This document shows, piece by piece, positions 1-5,506 of a stretch of DNA of 6,008 bases. The stretch spans positions 1-6,008 of the forward strand of contig JAJAYH010000349.1 in the NCBI GenBank assembly GCA_026786325.1, written 5' to 3'. Within the stretch, counting starts at the first letter, position 1. Every line of letters begins with the position of its first letter. The position numbers and the translations under genes are program-made. Below the pieces are notes generated by a model. That model searched no databases and had not been told where the DNA came from. It saw nothing but the letters and a program-made list of their open reading frames with translations. This DNA is from Alkalinema sp. CAN_BIN05. Its GTDB lineage: Bacteria > Cyanobacteriota > Cyanobacteriia > Leptolyngbyales > Leptolyngbyaceae.

Positions 1-267
1 CAGCTATCCCATTCTCAAAATTACGCGATCGTAACCATTCAGGACACCGGAATTGGCATTACCGAAGCTGATTTACCGCATCTATTCGATCGTTTTTACC
101 GAGTCAAACAAGATCGTTCTCGGCAAACTGGAGGGGTTGGGTTAGGATTGTCTATTGTGAAGGCGATCGTTCAAGCCCATGGGGGAGAGATTTCGGTCGA
201 GAGTGAACTAGGCATCGGGAGTCAATTCACTGTACGTTTTGGTTGTGACGATCGGCCCAAAAACTAG
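1..267 (+). CDS. Sensor histidine kinase, C-terminal ATPase part (5' end outside window)
   Basis: This is the last 88 residues of a two-component sensor kinase, read in frame 1 to a TAG stop at 265-267. It covers the C-terminal half of the HATPase_c domain, which binds ATP and phosphorylates the kinase's own histidine. Visible landmarks are the G1 box DTGIGI (residues 15-20), the F box LFDRFYRV (28-35) and the G2 box TGGVGLGLSIV (43-53). The usual closing strand pattern GGEISVES..GIGSQFTVRF follows, then a short tail of eight residues. The order and spacing fit a membrane-type OmpR/PhoR-class kinase. The sensor region, the phosphoacceptor histidine and the N box lie upstream of the window, so the signal and the partner regulator cannot be named. 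The gene is convergent with the toxin-antitoxin module at 425-903. No clear terminator hairpin is visible after its stop. Confidence 0.95.
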   Translation, partial: QLSHSQNYAIVTIQDTGIGITEADLPHLFDRFYRVKQDRSRQTGGVGLGLSIVKAIVQAHGGEISVESELGIGSQFTVRFGCDDRPKN

Positions 268-301
268 TTCATTTGATTTTGCATTTCTTGAAGTTAGGCC
301 A

Positions 302-351
302 CGATCGTCCTTCATCGTTCCCACCTTTCCTAATCGCTGCCAAAATAGAAA
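302..351. repeat. Promoter-like direct repeat, copy 1
   Basis: This 50-bp segment begins CGATCGTCCTTC and ends CTGCCAAAATAGAAA. It matches the segment at 953-995 in the same orientation. The best part is TTCCCACC..TAATC.CTGCCAAAATAGAAA (318-351), which differs from copy 2 at only a few positions. Copy 1 carries 7 extra bases (about 311-317). CAAAATAGAAA resembles a bacterial -10 region on the + strand, so the repeat may be a duplicated promoter, but no good gene follows this copy. It lies between the stops of the convergent kinase and toxin genes. Confidence 0.6.
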
Positions 352-424
352 TACCTCTCGATCGCTCCGACATAGATCTGGCAGAATTGTTGGAGGATCT
401 CGATCGGTTGACGGTATGAAATCA

Positions 425-688
425 TTACATCTCATACACTTCACTACGATGCCCCACTCGAACGATCGCAATTAATTGTTCTTGTTCATCGACTGAATAA
501 ATGACGCGATAATCACCAACTCGAAGATTATAAAATCCTGCAAGATTTGCGGAAAGTCCTTGAGGCACTGCTTGTTCAAAGTTCAAGGCAAGCCAATTGA
601 TTTTGCGGAGAATACGTTTACGATCGGTGCTATCCATCCGATCGAGATCTGCAAGTGCTTCTGGTTCAAATTCGACTTGATAACTCAT
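425..688 (-). CDS. RelE/ParE-family toxin of a type II toxin-antitoxin system
   Basis: An 87-residue protein, the normal length for the RelE/ParE fold. Toxins of the RelE branch cut mRNA in the ribosome A site; those of the ParE branch poison gyrase. The N-terminal half has the usual helical pair (about residues 8-38), starting SYQVEFEPEALADLDRM. The C-terminal half carries the family signature: NLRVGDYRVIY (54-64), then a hydrophobic strand, then VRVGHRSEVY (76-85). R61, R81 and Y85 sit where RelE uses basic residues and a tyrosine for RNA cleavage, which favours the RNase branch, though this is by pattern and not by structure. The ATG start is fixed by a 4-bp ATGA overlap with the antitoxin stop, so the two are translationally coupled. 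The stop is TAA. Nothing looks truncated, so the toxin is probably functional. Confidence 0.88.
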   Translation of the reverse strand: MSYQVEFEPEALADLDRMDSTDRKRILRKINWLALNFEQAVPQGLSANLAGFYNLRVGDYRVIYSVDEQEQLIAIVRVGHRSEVYEM

Positions 689-903
689 TGCCAGGTCATT
701 CCATAACGTGCGGCGACATCACTGGCAGACATTCCACGTTGACCAGCGGCCCGACGATCGCGAGAGGCAAGGAGTTGTTGTTCAATTTCGGGACGGAGTT
801 TGAGTCCTCGATCGGGGTCATCAAGAGAATCCGCGAGGACTTCTAAGACGGTTTCACGAATGAGGGTTTTGAATTCTTCTGTGGTCAAGTCTTTGACTTG
901 CAT
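685..903 (-). CDS. Antitoxin partner of the RelE/ParE-type toxin
   Basis: A 72-residue acidic-to-mixed protein that comes first in the two-gene operon, the usual order for type II modules, where the antitoxin binds the toxin and represses the shared promoter. It begins MQVKDLTTEEFKTLIRETV, with a helical, charged N-terminal part (residues 5-27). An acidic turn DDPDRG follows (28-33), then LRPEIEQQLLASRDRRAAGQRG (36-57), and finally a short predicted helical tail SASDVAARYGMTWQ (59-72). I recognise this as a small antitoxin type common beside RelE-like toxins in cyanobacteria, but I cannot place it in a named DNA-binding fold. No ribbon-helix-helix or helix-turn-helix is obvious by eye. Its TGA overlaps the toxin ATG. 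No strong Shine-Dalgarno lies before the ATG at 903; a TATAAT box lies 29 bases upstream. Confidence 0.8.
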   Translation of the reverse strand: MQVKDLTTEEFKTLIRETVLEVLADSLDDPDRGLKLRPEIEQQLLASRDRRAAGQRGMSASDVAARYGMTWQ

Positions 904-931
904 AGTGTTTTTTGGGGTGCGCGACTATTCT

Positions 932-937
932 ATTATA
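932..937 (-). promoter_or_regulatory. Likely -10 box of the toxin-antitoxin promoter
   Basis: On the - strand this reads TATAAT, a perfect -10 hexamer. It places a transcription start near 925 and gives a leader of about 22 bases before the antitoxin ATG. No good TTGACA-like -35 is seen at 16-18 bp, so the promoter may depend on an activator or tolerate a poor -35. The sequence just upstream (945-995) overlaps promoter-like repeat copy 2, which could drive transcription the other way. Confidence 0.5.
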
Positions 938-952
938 ACTTTCCCCCATCAT

Positions 953-995
953 CGATCGTCCTTCCCACTTTCCCCTAATCTCTGCCAAAATAGAA
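953..995. repeat. Promoter-like direct repeat, copy 2
   Basis: The second copy of the 302-351 repeat, same orientation, starting CGATCGTCCTTCCCAC and ending CTGCCAAAATAGAAA. It lies just upstream of the toxin-antitoxin operon, so the module sits between the two copies about 600 bp apart. Here a short + strand reading frame starts 31 bases after the repeat (ATG at 1027), the spacing expected if CAAAAT were a -10 box. That reading frame is cut off by the insertion sequence. Confidence 0.6.
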
Positions 996-1026
996 ACACA
1001 TTCTAAATTCTTCATTCTCTATCCCC

Positions 1027-1053
1027 ATGTCAACCTCAAATGAAAACACTATC
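1027..1053 (+). pseudogene. Possible 5' remnant of a gene cut by the insertion sequence
   Basis: An ATG at 1027 opens a frame reading MSTSNENTI for nine codons up to the left end of the insertion sequence, then meets a stop inside the element. It lies about 30 bases after the promoter-like repeat copy 2, so it could be the start of a real gene that lost its body on insertion. No matching continuation was recognised on the far side (from 2554), and no target duplication joins the two sides. The fragment is too short to identify and may be chance. Confidence 0.25.
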
Positions 1054-1072
1054 ACTCGATGTTCAAGTTTTT
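1054..1072 (+). repeat. Left terminal inverted repeat of the insertion sequence
   Basis: Reads ACTCGATGTTCAAGTTTTT. It is identical to the reverse complement of 2535-2553. The transposase TAA stop (1071-1073) overlaps its inner end. Confidence 0.85.
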
Positions 1073-2474
1073 AAGCCATGGCACGATACCTAAGACTAGG
1101 CGTGGGTTCTAGCCGACCTAAATCTCGACCACTCATGTGTTTACCGGATGGATTCAGAACAAAGAACTCACGGACGAGAGAAGCAAGCCGAGTTAATTGT
1201 TCAGCCGGATTCGTGGATTGTAATAGTTGTTCAATATGAATCAACAAAGAATCCATTTGAATCATTCTAAGTAGACTGCCCACCGTATAGGCGGGCAGTT
1301 TGTTTTCAATGCGGGCTAGTTGTCTTGGATGAAGCAAGAGGCTTAAGTCAAGCAAAAGGCTTAGAGACAGGCCATAGCTTGTCCCCTCAATGCCCGTTTG
1401 CTTGGCTAACTGCGCCCAACCTTCATACGACTTCCAGTCCTCAAAGAAAACCTCTATAATCCATCTTAGGCTGTAAGCTTGGACAATATCTAGAGTCCGC
1501 CAACTCATATCCGTTGCCACCAAATATCGATAGTCTTGCTCCCCAGGATATTTGAGGGCGATGACAAACCGTTTTTTCGCGTGCGCACAGACTTTTACCC
1601 GTAAACTCCCCACTGTTGCGAGGATTGGCTCTTGACCGCGAATGCTGAGTTTTTGCTCGACACCCGGATGACTTGCAAAGTATTGACTTAGACTTTGGGT
1701 ACGATTGCGAACCTGAATGTTTTGATTGTGTCGGAGCTGGCTTATCACTTGAACGTGGTCAAACAAGGCTGATGCTGCATCCATCAAATCCGCTTGACCA
1801 TACAGAGCATCTGCCGCAATCGCTTTGACGCTGACCTGAGGCTGAGATTGACGAAATTGTTCCATTAATCGCAATACAAGCTGTGATTTACTTGGATATT
1901 CAGGATCATTAGGGGGCACCGGGGGGCGGTCTTTTTTCTTAACCCCCTGCTTTTGTAACCGTTTATCTTCTTTGATCCAAGCCTGCTTTTTTGGGTCTGG
2001 TTGATACACCTCAAAGCCAACTGGAATACTGACTTTCCCCGTCACTAACATCAGAAGGACGATGTTCTGACCGTTGATATAACCCCCACTACCCTTGTCT
2101 TTGATTTTGTGGGTTCTAAATAGTTTCGGCGTTTTTTTACTCCGTTGATGATCTGTGTCATCAGTCACAAGCACGCCTTCTGTAATCCCATACCGCTTCA
2201 CAATTAAGCCAACCCCAATTTGCAACATGAGGCTCCAAGGCAGCTTAGACTTACGGAACATCCATGACAGGGCGGCTATCTTATATTTGCCAAAGCTCAA
2301 ACGCTCAAATCTTGCCCAGCAGATACTGTTGGTTAGAACAATCCCCATTAGACAAAAGCCTAGCCAGCCTTTCTGAATCTTACTCAGCCTATTCGTTGGG
2401 TTATGAACCCGTAAACCTTCGTCTAACTTACCAATGAAGTCTTGGAGGAACGGTGAAGGTTCGCTGAGCCACAT
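1071..2474 (-). CDS. IS4-type DDE transposase
   Basis: A full-length 467-residue cut-and-paste transposase of the RNase H-like fold. The first metal-binding aspartate is in VLVTDDTD (D105/D106; the TDDT pattern is typical of IS4-type enzymes). The second is in AIAADALYG (D222). The catalytic glutamate is in the YREK signature Y334-x2-R337-x3-E341-x6-K348, where the spacing is exact. The N-terminal about 95 residues form a helical region likely to bind DNA. A lysine-rich insert (about 162-182) follows the first strand set. The C-terminal about 110 residues after YREK are helical and leucine-rich. No frameshift or stop interrupts it, so the element may still be active. The start ATG at 2474 follows a weak GAG ribosome site. 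The direction is the same as narB, but about 580 bp and a long palindrome separate them. Confidence 0.92.
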   Translation of the reverse strand: MWLSEPSPFLQDFIGKLDEGLRVHNPTNRLSKIQKGWLGFCLMGIVLTNSICWARFERLSFGKYKIAALSWMFRKSKLPWSLMLQIGVGLIVKRYGITEGVLVTDDTDHQRSKKTPKLFRTHKIKDKGSGGYINGQNIVLLMLVTGKVSIPVGFEVYQPDPKKQAWIKEDKRLQKQGVKKKDRPPVPPNDPEYPSKSQLVLRLMEQFRQSQPQVSVKAIAADALYGQADLMDAASALFDHVQVISQLRHNQNIQVRNRTQSLSQYFASHPGVEQKLSIRGQEPILATVGSLRVKVCAHAKKRFVIALKYPGEQDYRYLVATDMSWRTLDIVQAYSLRWIIEVFFEDWKSYEGWAQLAKQTGIEGTSYGLSLSLLLDLSLLLHPRQLARIENKLPAYTVGSLLRMIQMDSLLIHIEQLLQSTNPAEQLTRLASLVREFFVLNPSGKHMSGRDLGRLEPTPSLRYRAMA

Positions 2475-2506
2475 GATCTCGTACCTATACTTTTTCTCTA
2501 CCGCTC

Positions 2507-2536
2507 ACTATACGCCTCAACCACAACGGGTTTCAA
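2507..2536 (-). promoter_or_regulatory. Likely transposase promoter at the right end of the element
   Basis: On the - strand, TTGAAA (2531-2536) and TATAGT (2507-2512) are separated by 18 bp, close to the bacterial consensus. The predicted start near 2500 leaves a leader of about 26 bases before the transposase ATG. The -35 overlaps the inner end of the right terminal repeat by two bases, so transposase bound at the tip could repress its own gene; that last point is inference. Confidence 0.55.
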
Positions 2537-2553
2537 AAACTTGAACATCGAGT
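2535..2553 (-). repeat. Right terminal inverted repeat of the insertion sequence
   Basis: Its reverse complement is ACTCGATGTTCAAGTTTTT, a 19/19 match to 1054-1072. Beyond the tips, a 9-bp pair (CAAATGAAA at 1037-1045, TTTCATTTG at 2574-2582) is also inverted but unequally spaced, so it is not counted as part of the repeat. Confidence 0.85.
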
Positions 2554-2580
2554 TAGAGGTCGTCATATATCGCTTTCATT

Positions 2581-2599
2581 TGCTAAATGGTGATTAGCA
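2581..2599. repeat. Small inverted repeat right of the insertion sequence
   Basis: TGCTAA (2581-2586) and TTAGCA (2594-2599) form a perfect 6-bp stem with a 7-base loop. It is short, AT-rich and without a T run, so it is a weak candidate for a terminator or protein site. Confidence 0.35.
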
Positions 2600-2668
2600 G
2601 CGAACATCAATAATAAACAGCAGCATCCTGTTCATGGAAAAACTGCTAACTCATAACCTACTGGTAAA

Positions 2669-2824
2669 CGTCTCAAGCGCACTATCTTTAAGCCTCACAC
2701 CAGTGCATATCTAGTATGCTGAACCAGCGTTTACCCAAAATAAGATCTTTTATCTCAGATAAACGCTAGACCAGAATACTGGATATGCATTGACCTGAGG
2801 ATTAAAGATAGTACCCATGAGACG
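2669..2824. repeat. Long imperfect palindrome (hairpin-forming, MITE-like)
   Basis: Two 53-base arms, 2681-2733 and 2760-2812, are reverse complements at 43 of 53 positions with no gaps, around a 26-base centre. Identical blocks include ACTATCTTTAA, CCTCA, TGCATATC, AGTAT and AGCGTTTA. A further 7-bp match, CGTCTCA (2669-2675) against TGAGACG (2818-2824), extends the pairing at the same offset, for 156 bp in all. Two of the ten mismatches would be G-U pairs in RNA. The centre holds an AAGATCTT palindrome. No gene lies inside. Such structures are usually miniature inverted-repeat elements or folded RNAs. Being 230 bp downstream of narB and upstream of the transposase on the same strand, it might also stop or process narB transcripts. 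Its ends do not match those of the neighbouring insertion sequence. Confidence 0.85.
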
Positions 2825-3053
2825 AACATCTAGGAATTGATATTCGTCTACATGCCCACACCATAACGTAGCTAATTCTGATCGTCAAGATCTAAAACTC
2901 AAGATGATCTTTATCCCATATTTCTATTTCTATTTTCCGATTTCGCCCTCACAGACAAATCAAAAGCCTAACAAGTATATAGACGGACAGTTTCCGCACA
3001 AGTACCCCGATTGTGGATCTGAGACCGATTATTTCTGCCGATCGCACTTATCA

Positions 3054-5288
3054 CTACACAGGAGTCCGTTGAAAGAGTTTTTCGAGTAATCCGCTGGTCC
3101 AACTCAGTTCTTTAGTCGGGCTAGCAGTCCCGGAAACAGGAACTAAGCTGACAGCACAGGCTTTAAGTTCAGGCTGCTTAGACACGGGACAGGCGATCGG
3201 ATGGGTCAACATGTTCGCTTCCGCATTCTCCGCCCACAGCGCCCCCCAATGTATTGGCATGAAGACCGTTCCGGGTGCAATCCCTTTTGTCACCACCACC
3301 GGAAGCCGGACAAATCCACGGCGCGATCGGACTTCGACCCAATCTCCTTCTTGAAGCGATAAGGTCTTGGCATCACGAGGATGGACTTCCAAAAAGGGAT
3401 TGGGGTGCATTTTCATGATTTTTTCAATGCGGGCCGTGCGGGACATAGTGTGCCAATGGCCGTAGAGTCGTCCGGTGGTCAAAACTAGGGGGAAACTGGG
3501 ATCGGGTGGTTCGGCGAGTCCTTTAGAGTGGCAGGCGATGAACTTGGCACGGCGATCGTCGGTGTGAAACTTTAAATCAGTATAGAGACGATTCGATACC
3601 CCAACGGTTGGAAGATTGCCCTTGGGCGCAGGCCATTGCGTAGGACCATTCGTCATCAAATATTCGTGACTCAACCCCGTTTGATCGCAGGGCTGGCCTT
3701 TCGTGAGCCGCACAAATTCGCTATACACTTCCGCTGCATCATTAAACGCAAACTCACGCACAAATCCCAAACGCTGCCCGACTTCGGCAAAAATCACCCA
3801 GTCGGCCCGTGCTTCTCCCGGCGGTGTCCGGAACTTAGGGCAGAGCGTAAGACGGCGTTCGGAATTGGTCATCACCCCAGTTTTTTCACTCCATTGGGCT
3901 GCCGGGAGCAATACATGAGAAAACTCCGCCATTTCTGTTGGGGAGTAGCATTCTTGATGGATCACAAAGGGGCAATTACGTAAGGCTTTTTTGACCCGAT
4001 CGAGATCAGGCAAGCTAACCGCCGGATTCGTCGCAACCACCCAAAAAAGTCCGATGTCGCCCAATTCCATGGCTTTGATCGTCTCCCAAATACTCATTCC
4101 AGGCTGAGCAGAAATTTGACCCGCTGGAAATTTCCAAAAGTCTTCGACCTCCGATCGGTCCTTGGCATTTGTCACAAATCGATGTCCCGGCAACAGATGG
4201 GCCAGCCCTCCTGCTTCTCGTCCGCCCATGGCATTGGGTTGGCCTGTCAGAGAAAATGGACCTGCGCCCGGTCGCCCGATTTGCCCCGTTAAGAGATGTA
4301 AATTAATCAACGTGCGAGCTTTGGCAGTGCCTTCACTCGATTGGTTGATCCCCATTGACCACATAGAGAGAACATTTTTGGCTTTACCCCAGTAGCGCGC
4401 AGCTTGTTTAATCTCGGCGACAGTGATCCCACAGGTTTCAGCGACTTTTTCGGGAGTATAGTCCTTGACAATGTCGCGATATTCTTCAAAACCGTTGGTG
4501 AATTTGTCGATAAAGTGTTGCGCGATGTATTGCGGCGATTGTTCACTCCATTTCAATAGTAAGTAAGCCATCCCATGCATCAGATCAATGTCCGTTCCCG
4601 GTTTGATGGCAAGGTGGAGATCTGCATGTTTTGAGGTATCTGTCGCACGGGGATCCACCACAATTAGACGGGTTTGAGGATTCTTTTTATGGTTTTTGCG
4701 TAGTCGATTAAAGATAATGGGATGGCATTCGGCGGTATTGGTGCCAATTAAAAATGCGCAGTCTGTAATATCGAGATCGTCATAGTTGCAAGGCGGTCCG
4801 TCCGCTCCGAAACTCTCCGCATAGGCTGATACTGCCGAGGACATGCAAAGGCGGGAATTCGTATCAAAATTGTTGGTACCCAAACAGCCTTTTAATAGCT
4901 TTTGAGCGACGTAGTAGTCCTCGGTTTGCAATTGGCCAGACCCATACATGGCGATCGCATCTTTACCTTGGGTGGCGATGACTGTTTTAATTCTGCCAGC
5001 AATAGCATCTAAGGCGACATCCCAGGTAACACGCTTGAACGGTTTATCTAAAGACTCACGCATCATGGGATGGCGCAGTCGGTCTTTGTGGAGTGATTCG
5101 CCTACTGTTGCTCCTTTGACGCAAACTTGCCCGAAGCTAGAGGGATGGGTCCGATCGCCCCGCGCCTGCCAAACCGGACTACCATCAGCGGCTCGGGTAA
5201 TATTTTTCCCTGGCATTGCCGGAGGAAAAACCTCTAAACCACAGCCTACGCCGCAGTAAGGACATTGAGTTTTAGCCGTTTCAGTCAT
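3054..5288 (-). CDS. narB: Ferredoxin-dependent assimilatory nitrate reductase
   Basis: Reduces nitrate to nitrite in the cytoplasm with electrons from ferredoxin, the first step of nitrate assimilation. It is a single-subunit enzyme with one [4Fe-4S] cluster and molybdenum bis-MGD. The 744 residues are slightly longer than typical NarB. The cluster site is C9-x2-C12-x3-C16 plus C56 (CPYCGVGC and GQVCVKG), with the conserved lysine K58 for electron transfer. The molybdenum ligand is C148 in NSRLCMSSA. The central molybdopterin oxidoreductase domain spans about 62-590. The dinucleotide-binding domain (about 599-718) opens with TTGRLYGHWHTMSRT. There is no signal peptide or Tat motif, as expected for the cytoplasmic form. 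The ATG at 5288 puts the first cysteine at position 9, as in relatives. No strong ribosome site is seen. The gene is intact and divergent from dus; nirA and nrt genes are not adjacent. Confidence 0.97.
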   Translation of the reverse strand: MTETAKTQCPYCGVGCGLEVFPPAMPGKNITRAADGSPVWQARGDRTHPSSFGQVCVKGATVGESLHKDRLRHPMMRESLDKPFKRVTWDVALDAIAGRIKTVIATQGKDAIAMYGSGQLQTEDYYVAQKLLKGCLGTNNFDTNSRLCMSSAVSAYAESFGADGPPCNYDDLDITDCAFLIGTNTAECHPIIFNRLRKNHKKNPQTRLIVVDPRATDTSKHADLHLAIKPGTDIDLMHGMAYLLLKWSEQSPQYIAQHFIDKFTNGFEEYRDIVKDYTPEKVAETCGITVAEIKQAARYWGKAKNVLSMWSMGINQSSEGTAKARTLINLHLLTGQIGRPGAGPFSLTGQPNAMGGREAGGLAHLLPGHRFVTNAKDRSEVEDFWKFPAGQISAQPGMSIWETIKAMELGDIGLFWVVATNPAVSLPDLDRVKKALRNCPFVIHQECYSPTEMAEFSHVLLPAAQWSEKTGVMTNSERRLTLCPKFRTPPGEARADWVIFAEVGQRLGFVREFAFNDAAEVYSEFVRLTKGQPCDQTGLSHEYLMTNGPTQWPAPKGNLPTVGVSNRLYTDLKFHTDDRRAKFIACHSKGLAEPPDPSFPLVLTTGRLYGHWHTMSRTARIEKIMKMHPNPFLEVHPRDAKTLSLQEGDWVEVRSRRGFVRLPVVVTKGIAPGTVFMPIHWGALWAENAEANMLTHPIACPVSKQPELKACAVSLVPVSGTASPTKELSWTSGLLEKLFQRTPV

Positions 5289-5328
5289 ACAAACCAGTCA
5301 ATGGTGAATCGACGTACGAGGAACAGTC

Positions 5329-5361
5329 ACTATATAGGTGACCGAGTGTATCAAGGGCAAC
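5329..5361 (-). promoter_or_regulatory. Tentative narB promoter with NtcA-like site
   Basis: On the - strand GTTGCCCTTGATAC (5348-5361) fits the NtcA pattern GTA-N8-TAC at five of six positions and keeps the GT-N10-AC core. NtcA activates nitrogen assimilation genes when ammonium is scarce, so a site here makes sense. A -10-like TATAGT lies at 5329-5334, giving a start near 5322 and a leader of about 33 bases. The gap between site and -10 is only 13 bp, where activated NtcA promoters usually have about 22, so either the -10 or the site is wrong. Confidence 0.3.
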
Positions 5362-5369
5362 TGTTTCAA

Positions 5370-5388
5370 AATGTTACTCAATAACATT
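5370..5388. repeat. Operator-like palindrome AATGTTA-N5-TAACATT
   Basis: A perfect 7-bp inverted repeat with a 5-base centre, the shape of a dimeric regulator site. It lies about 80 bases upstream of the narB start, just beyond the NtcA-like site. The half-site TAACATT recurs at 5501-5507. Confidence 0.5.
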
Positions 5389-5478
5389 CTGCGGCGGAAA
5401 GGTTGAAAACTACCTATTCGTAGATATCAAGATTTCTCATGGACGCAATATTTTATTCTGATAGATGATTGGGTTGAC

Positions 5479-5506
5479 GAATGGCCATTCAGTCAGATGT
5501 TAACAT
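5479..5506. repeat. Two adjacent perfect palindromes
   Basis: GAATGGCCATTC (5479-5490, 12 of 12) and ATGTTAACAT (5497-5506, 10 of 10) stand six bases apart. The second has the same ATGTTA/TAACAT halves as 5370-5388, but with no spacer. They may be regulator sites serving narB, dus or both. Confidence 0.45.

Larger units (their letters stand above)
1054..2553 (-). mobile_element. Complete IS4-type insertion sequence (about 1.5 kb)
   Basis: A single-gene insertion sequence of about 1500 bp. The boundaries come from a perfect 19-bp terminal inverted repeat (1054-1072 and 2535-2553). It holds one intact transposase of 467 residues on the - strand with its own promoter at the right end. The transposase stop codon overlaps the left repeat (1071-1073). 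Length, gene size and the DDE/YREK motif fit the broad IS4 group; I cannot assign a named element. No direct target duplication is seen at the ends, so the true tips could differ by a few bases, or one flank has been rearranged. The element contains no CGATCG, unlike the host DNA on either side, which supports an outside origin. Confidence 0.88.
2554..3053. other. Non-coding region between the insertion sequence and narB
   Basis: About 500 bp with no reading frame that I can support as a gene. The one longer + strand frame (2904-3089) runs into the narB end and has low-complexity Phe/Tyr content, so it is taken as chance. The stretch holds a small inverted repeat (2581-2599), the long palindrome (2669-2824) and a short run of three TATTTC-like hexamers (2919-2936). 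It also contains GAACATC at 2602-2608 and 2824-2830, a heptamer also present in the insertion-sequence tip. No classic terminator (GC hairpin plus T run) follows the narB stop. CGATCG is absent until 3039. It may be a decayed or mobile fragment. Confidence 0.6.

Noticed and set aside
208..475. Open frames on both strands over the end of the kinase gene and the gap after it
   Set aside because: Both cross the kinase end or repeat copy 1 and have no domain. They arise from the repeat and from shadowing of real genes.
655..1006. + strand open frames over the antitoxin
   Set aside because: They are antisense to the toxin-antitoxin operon, without homology that I recognise or a ribosome site.
1047..2686. 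CACTATC at the left insertion-sequence flank and again at the left arm of the palindrome (2680-2686)
   Set aside because: The second copy is 127 bp beyond the right tip, not next to it, so it is not a target duplication. A 7-bp match alone is not significant.
2669..2824. CRISPR array or tandem repeat
   Set aside because: There are only two arms, inverted to each other and without regular spacers, so this is a palindrome.
2669..2824. Palindrome as a non-autonomous derivative of the neighbouring insertion sequence
   Set aside because: Its ends (CGTCTCA..., ACTATCTTT...) do not resemble the insertion-sequence terminal repeat ACTCGATGTTC.
2904..3089. 61-residue + strand frame between the palindrome and narB
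   Set aside because: Its start is a Phe/Tyr-rich low-complexity run produced by TATTTC repeats, and its end is antisense to narB.
3636..3983. 115-residue open frame on the + strand inside narB
   Set aside because: It lies wholly antisense to narB, has no recognisable domain, and is explained by the codon pattern of the opposite strand. The same holds for the other open frames at 3703-3918, 4162-4395, 4307-4546 and 4948-5259.
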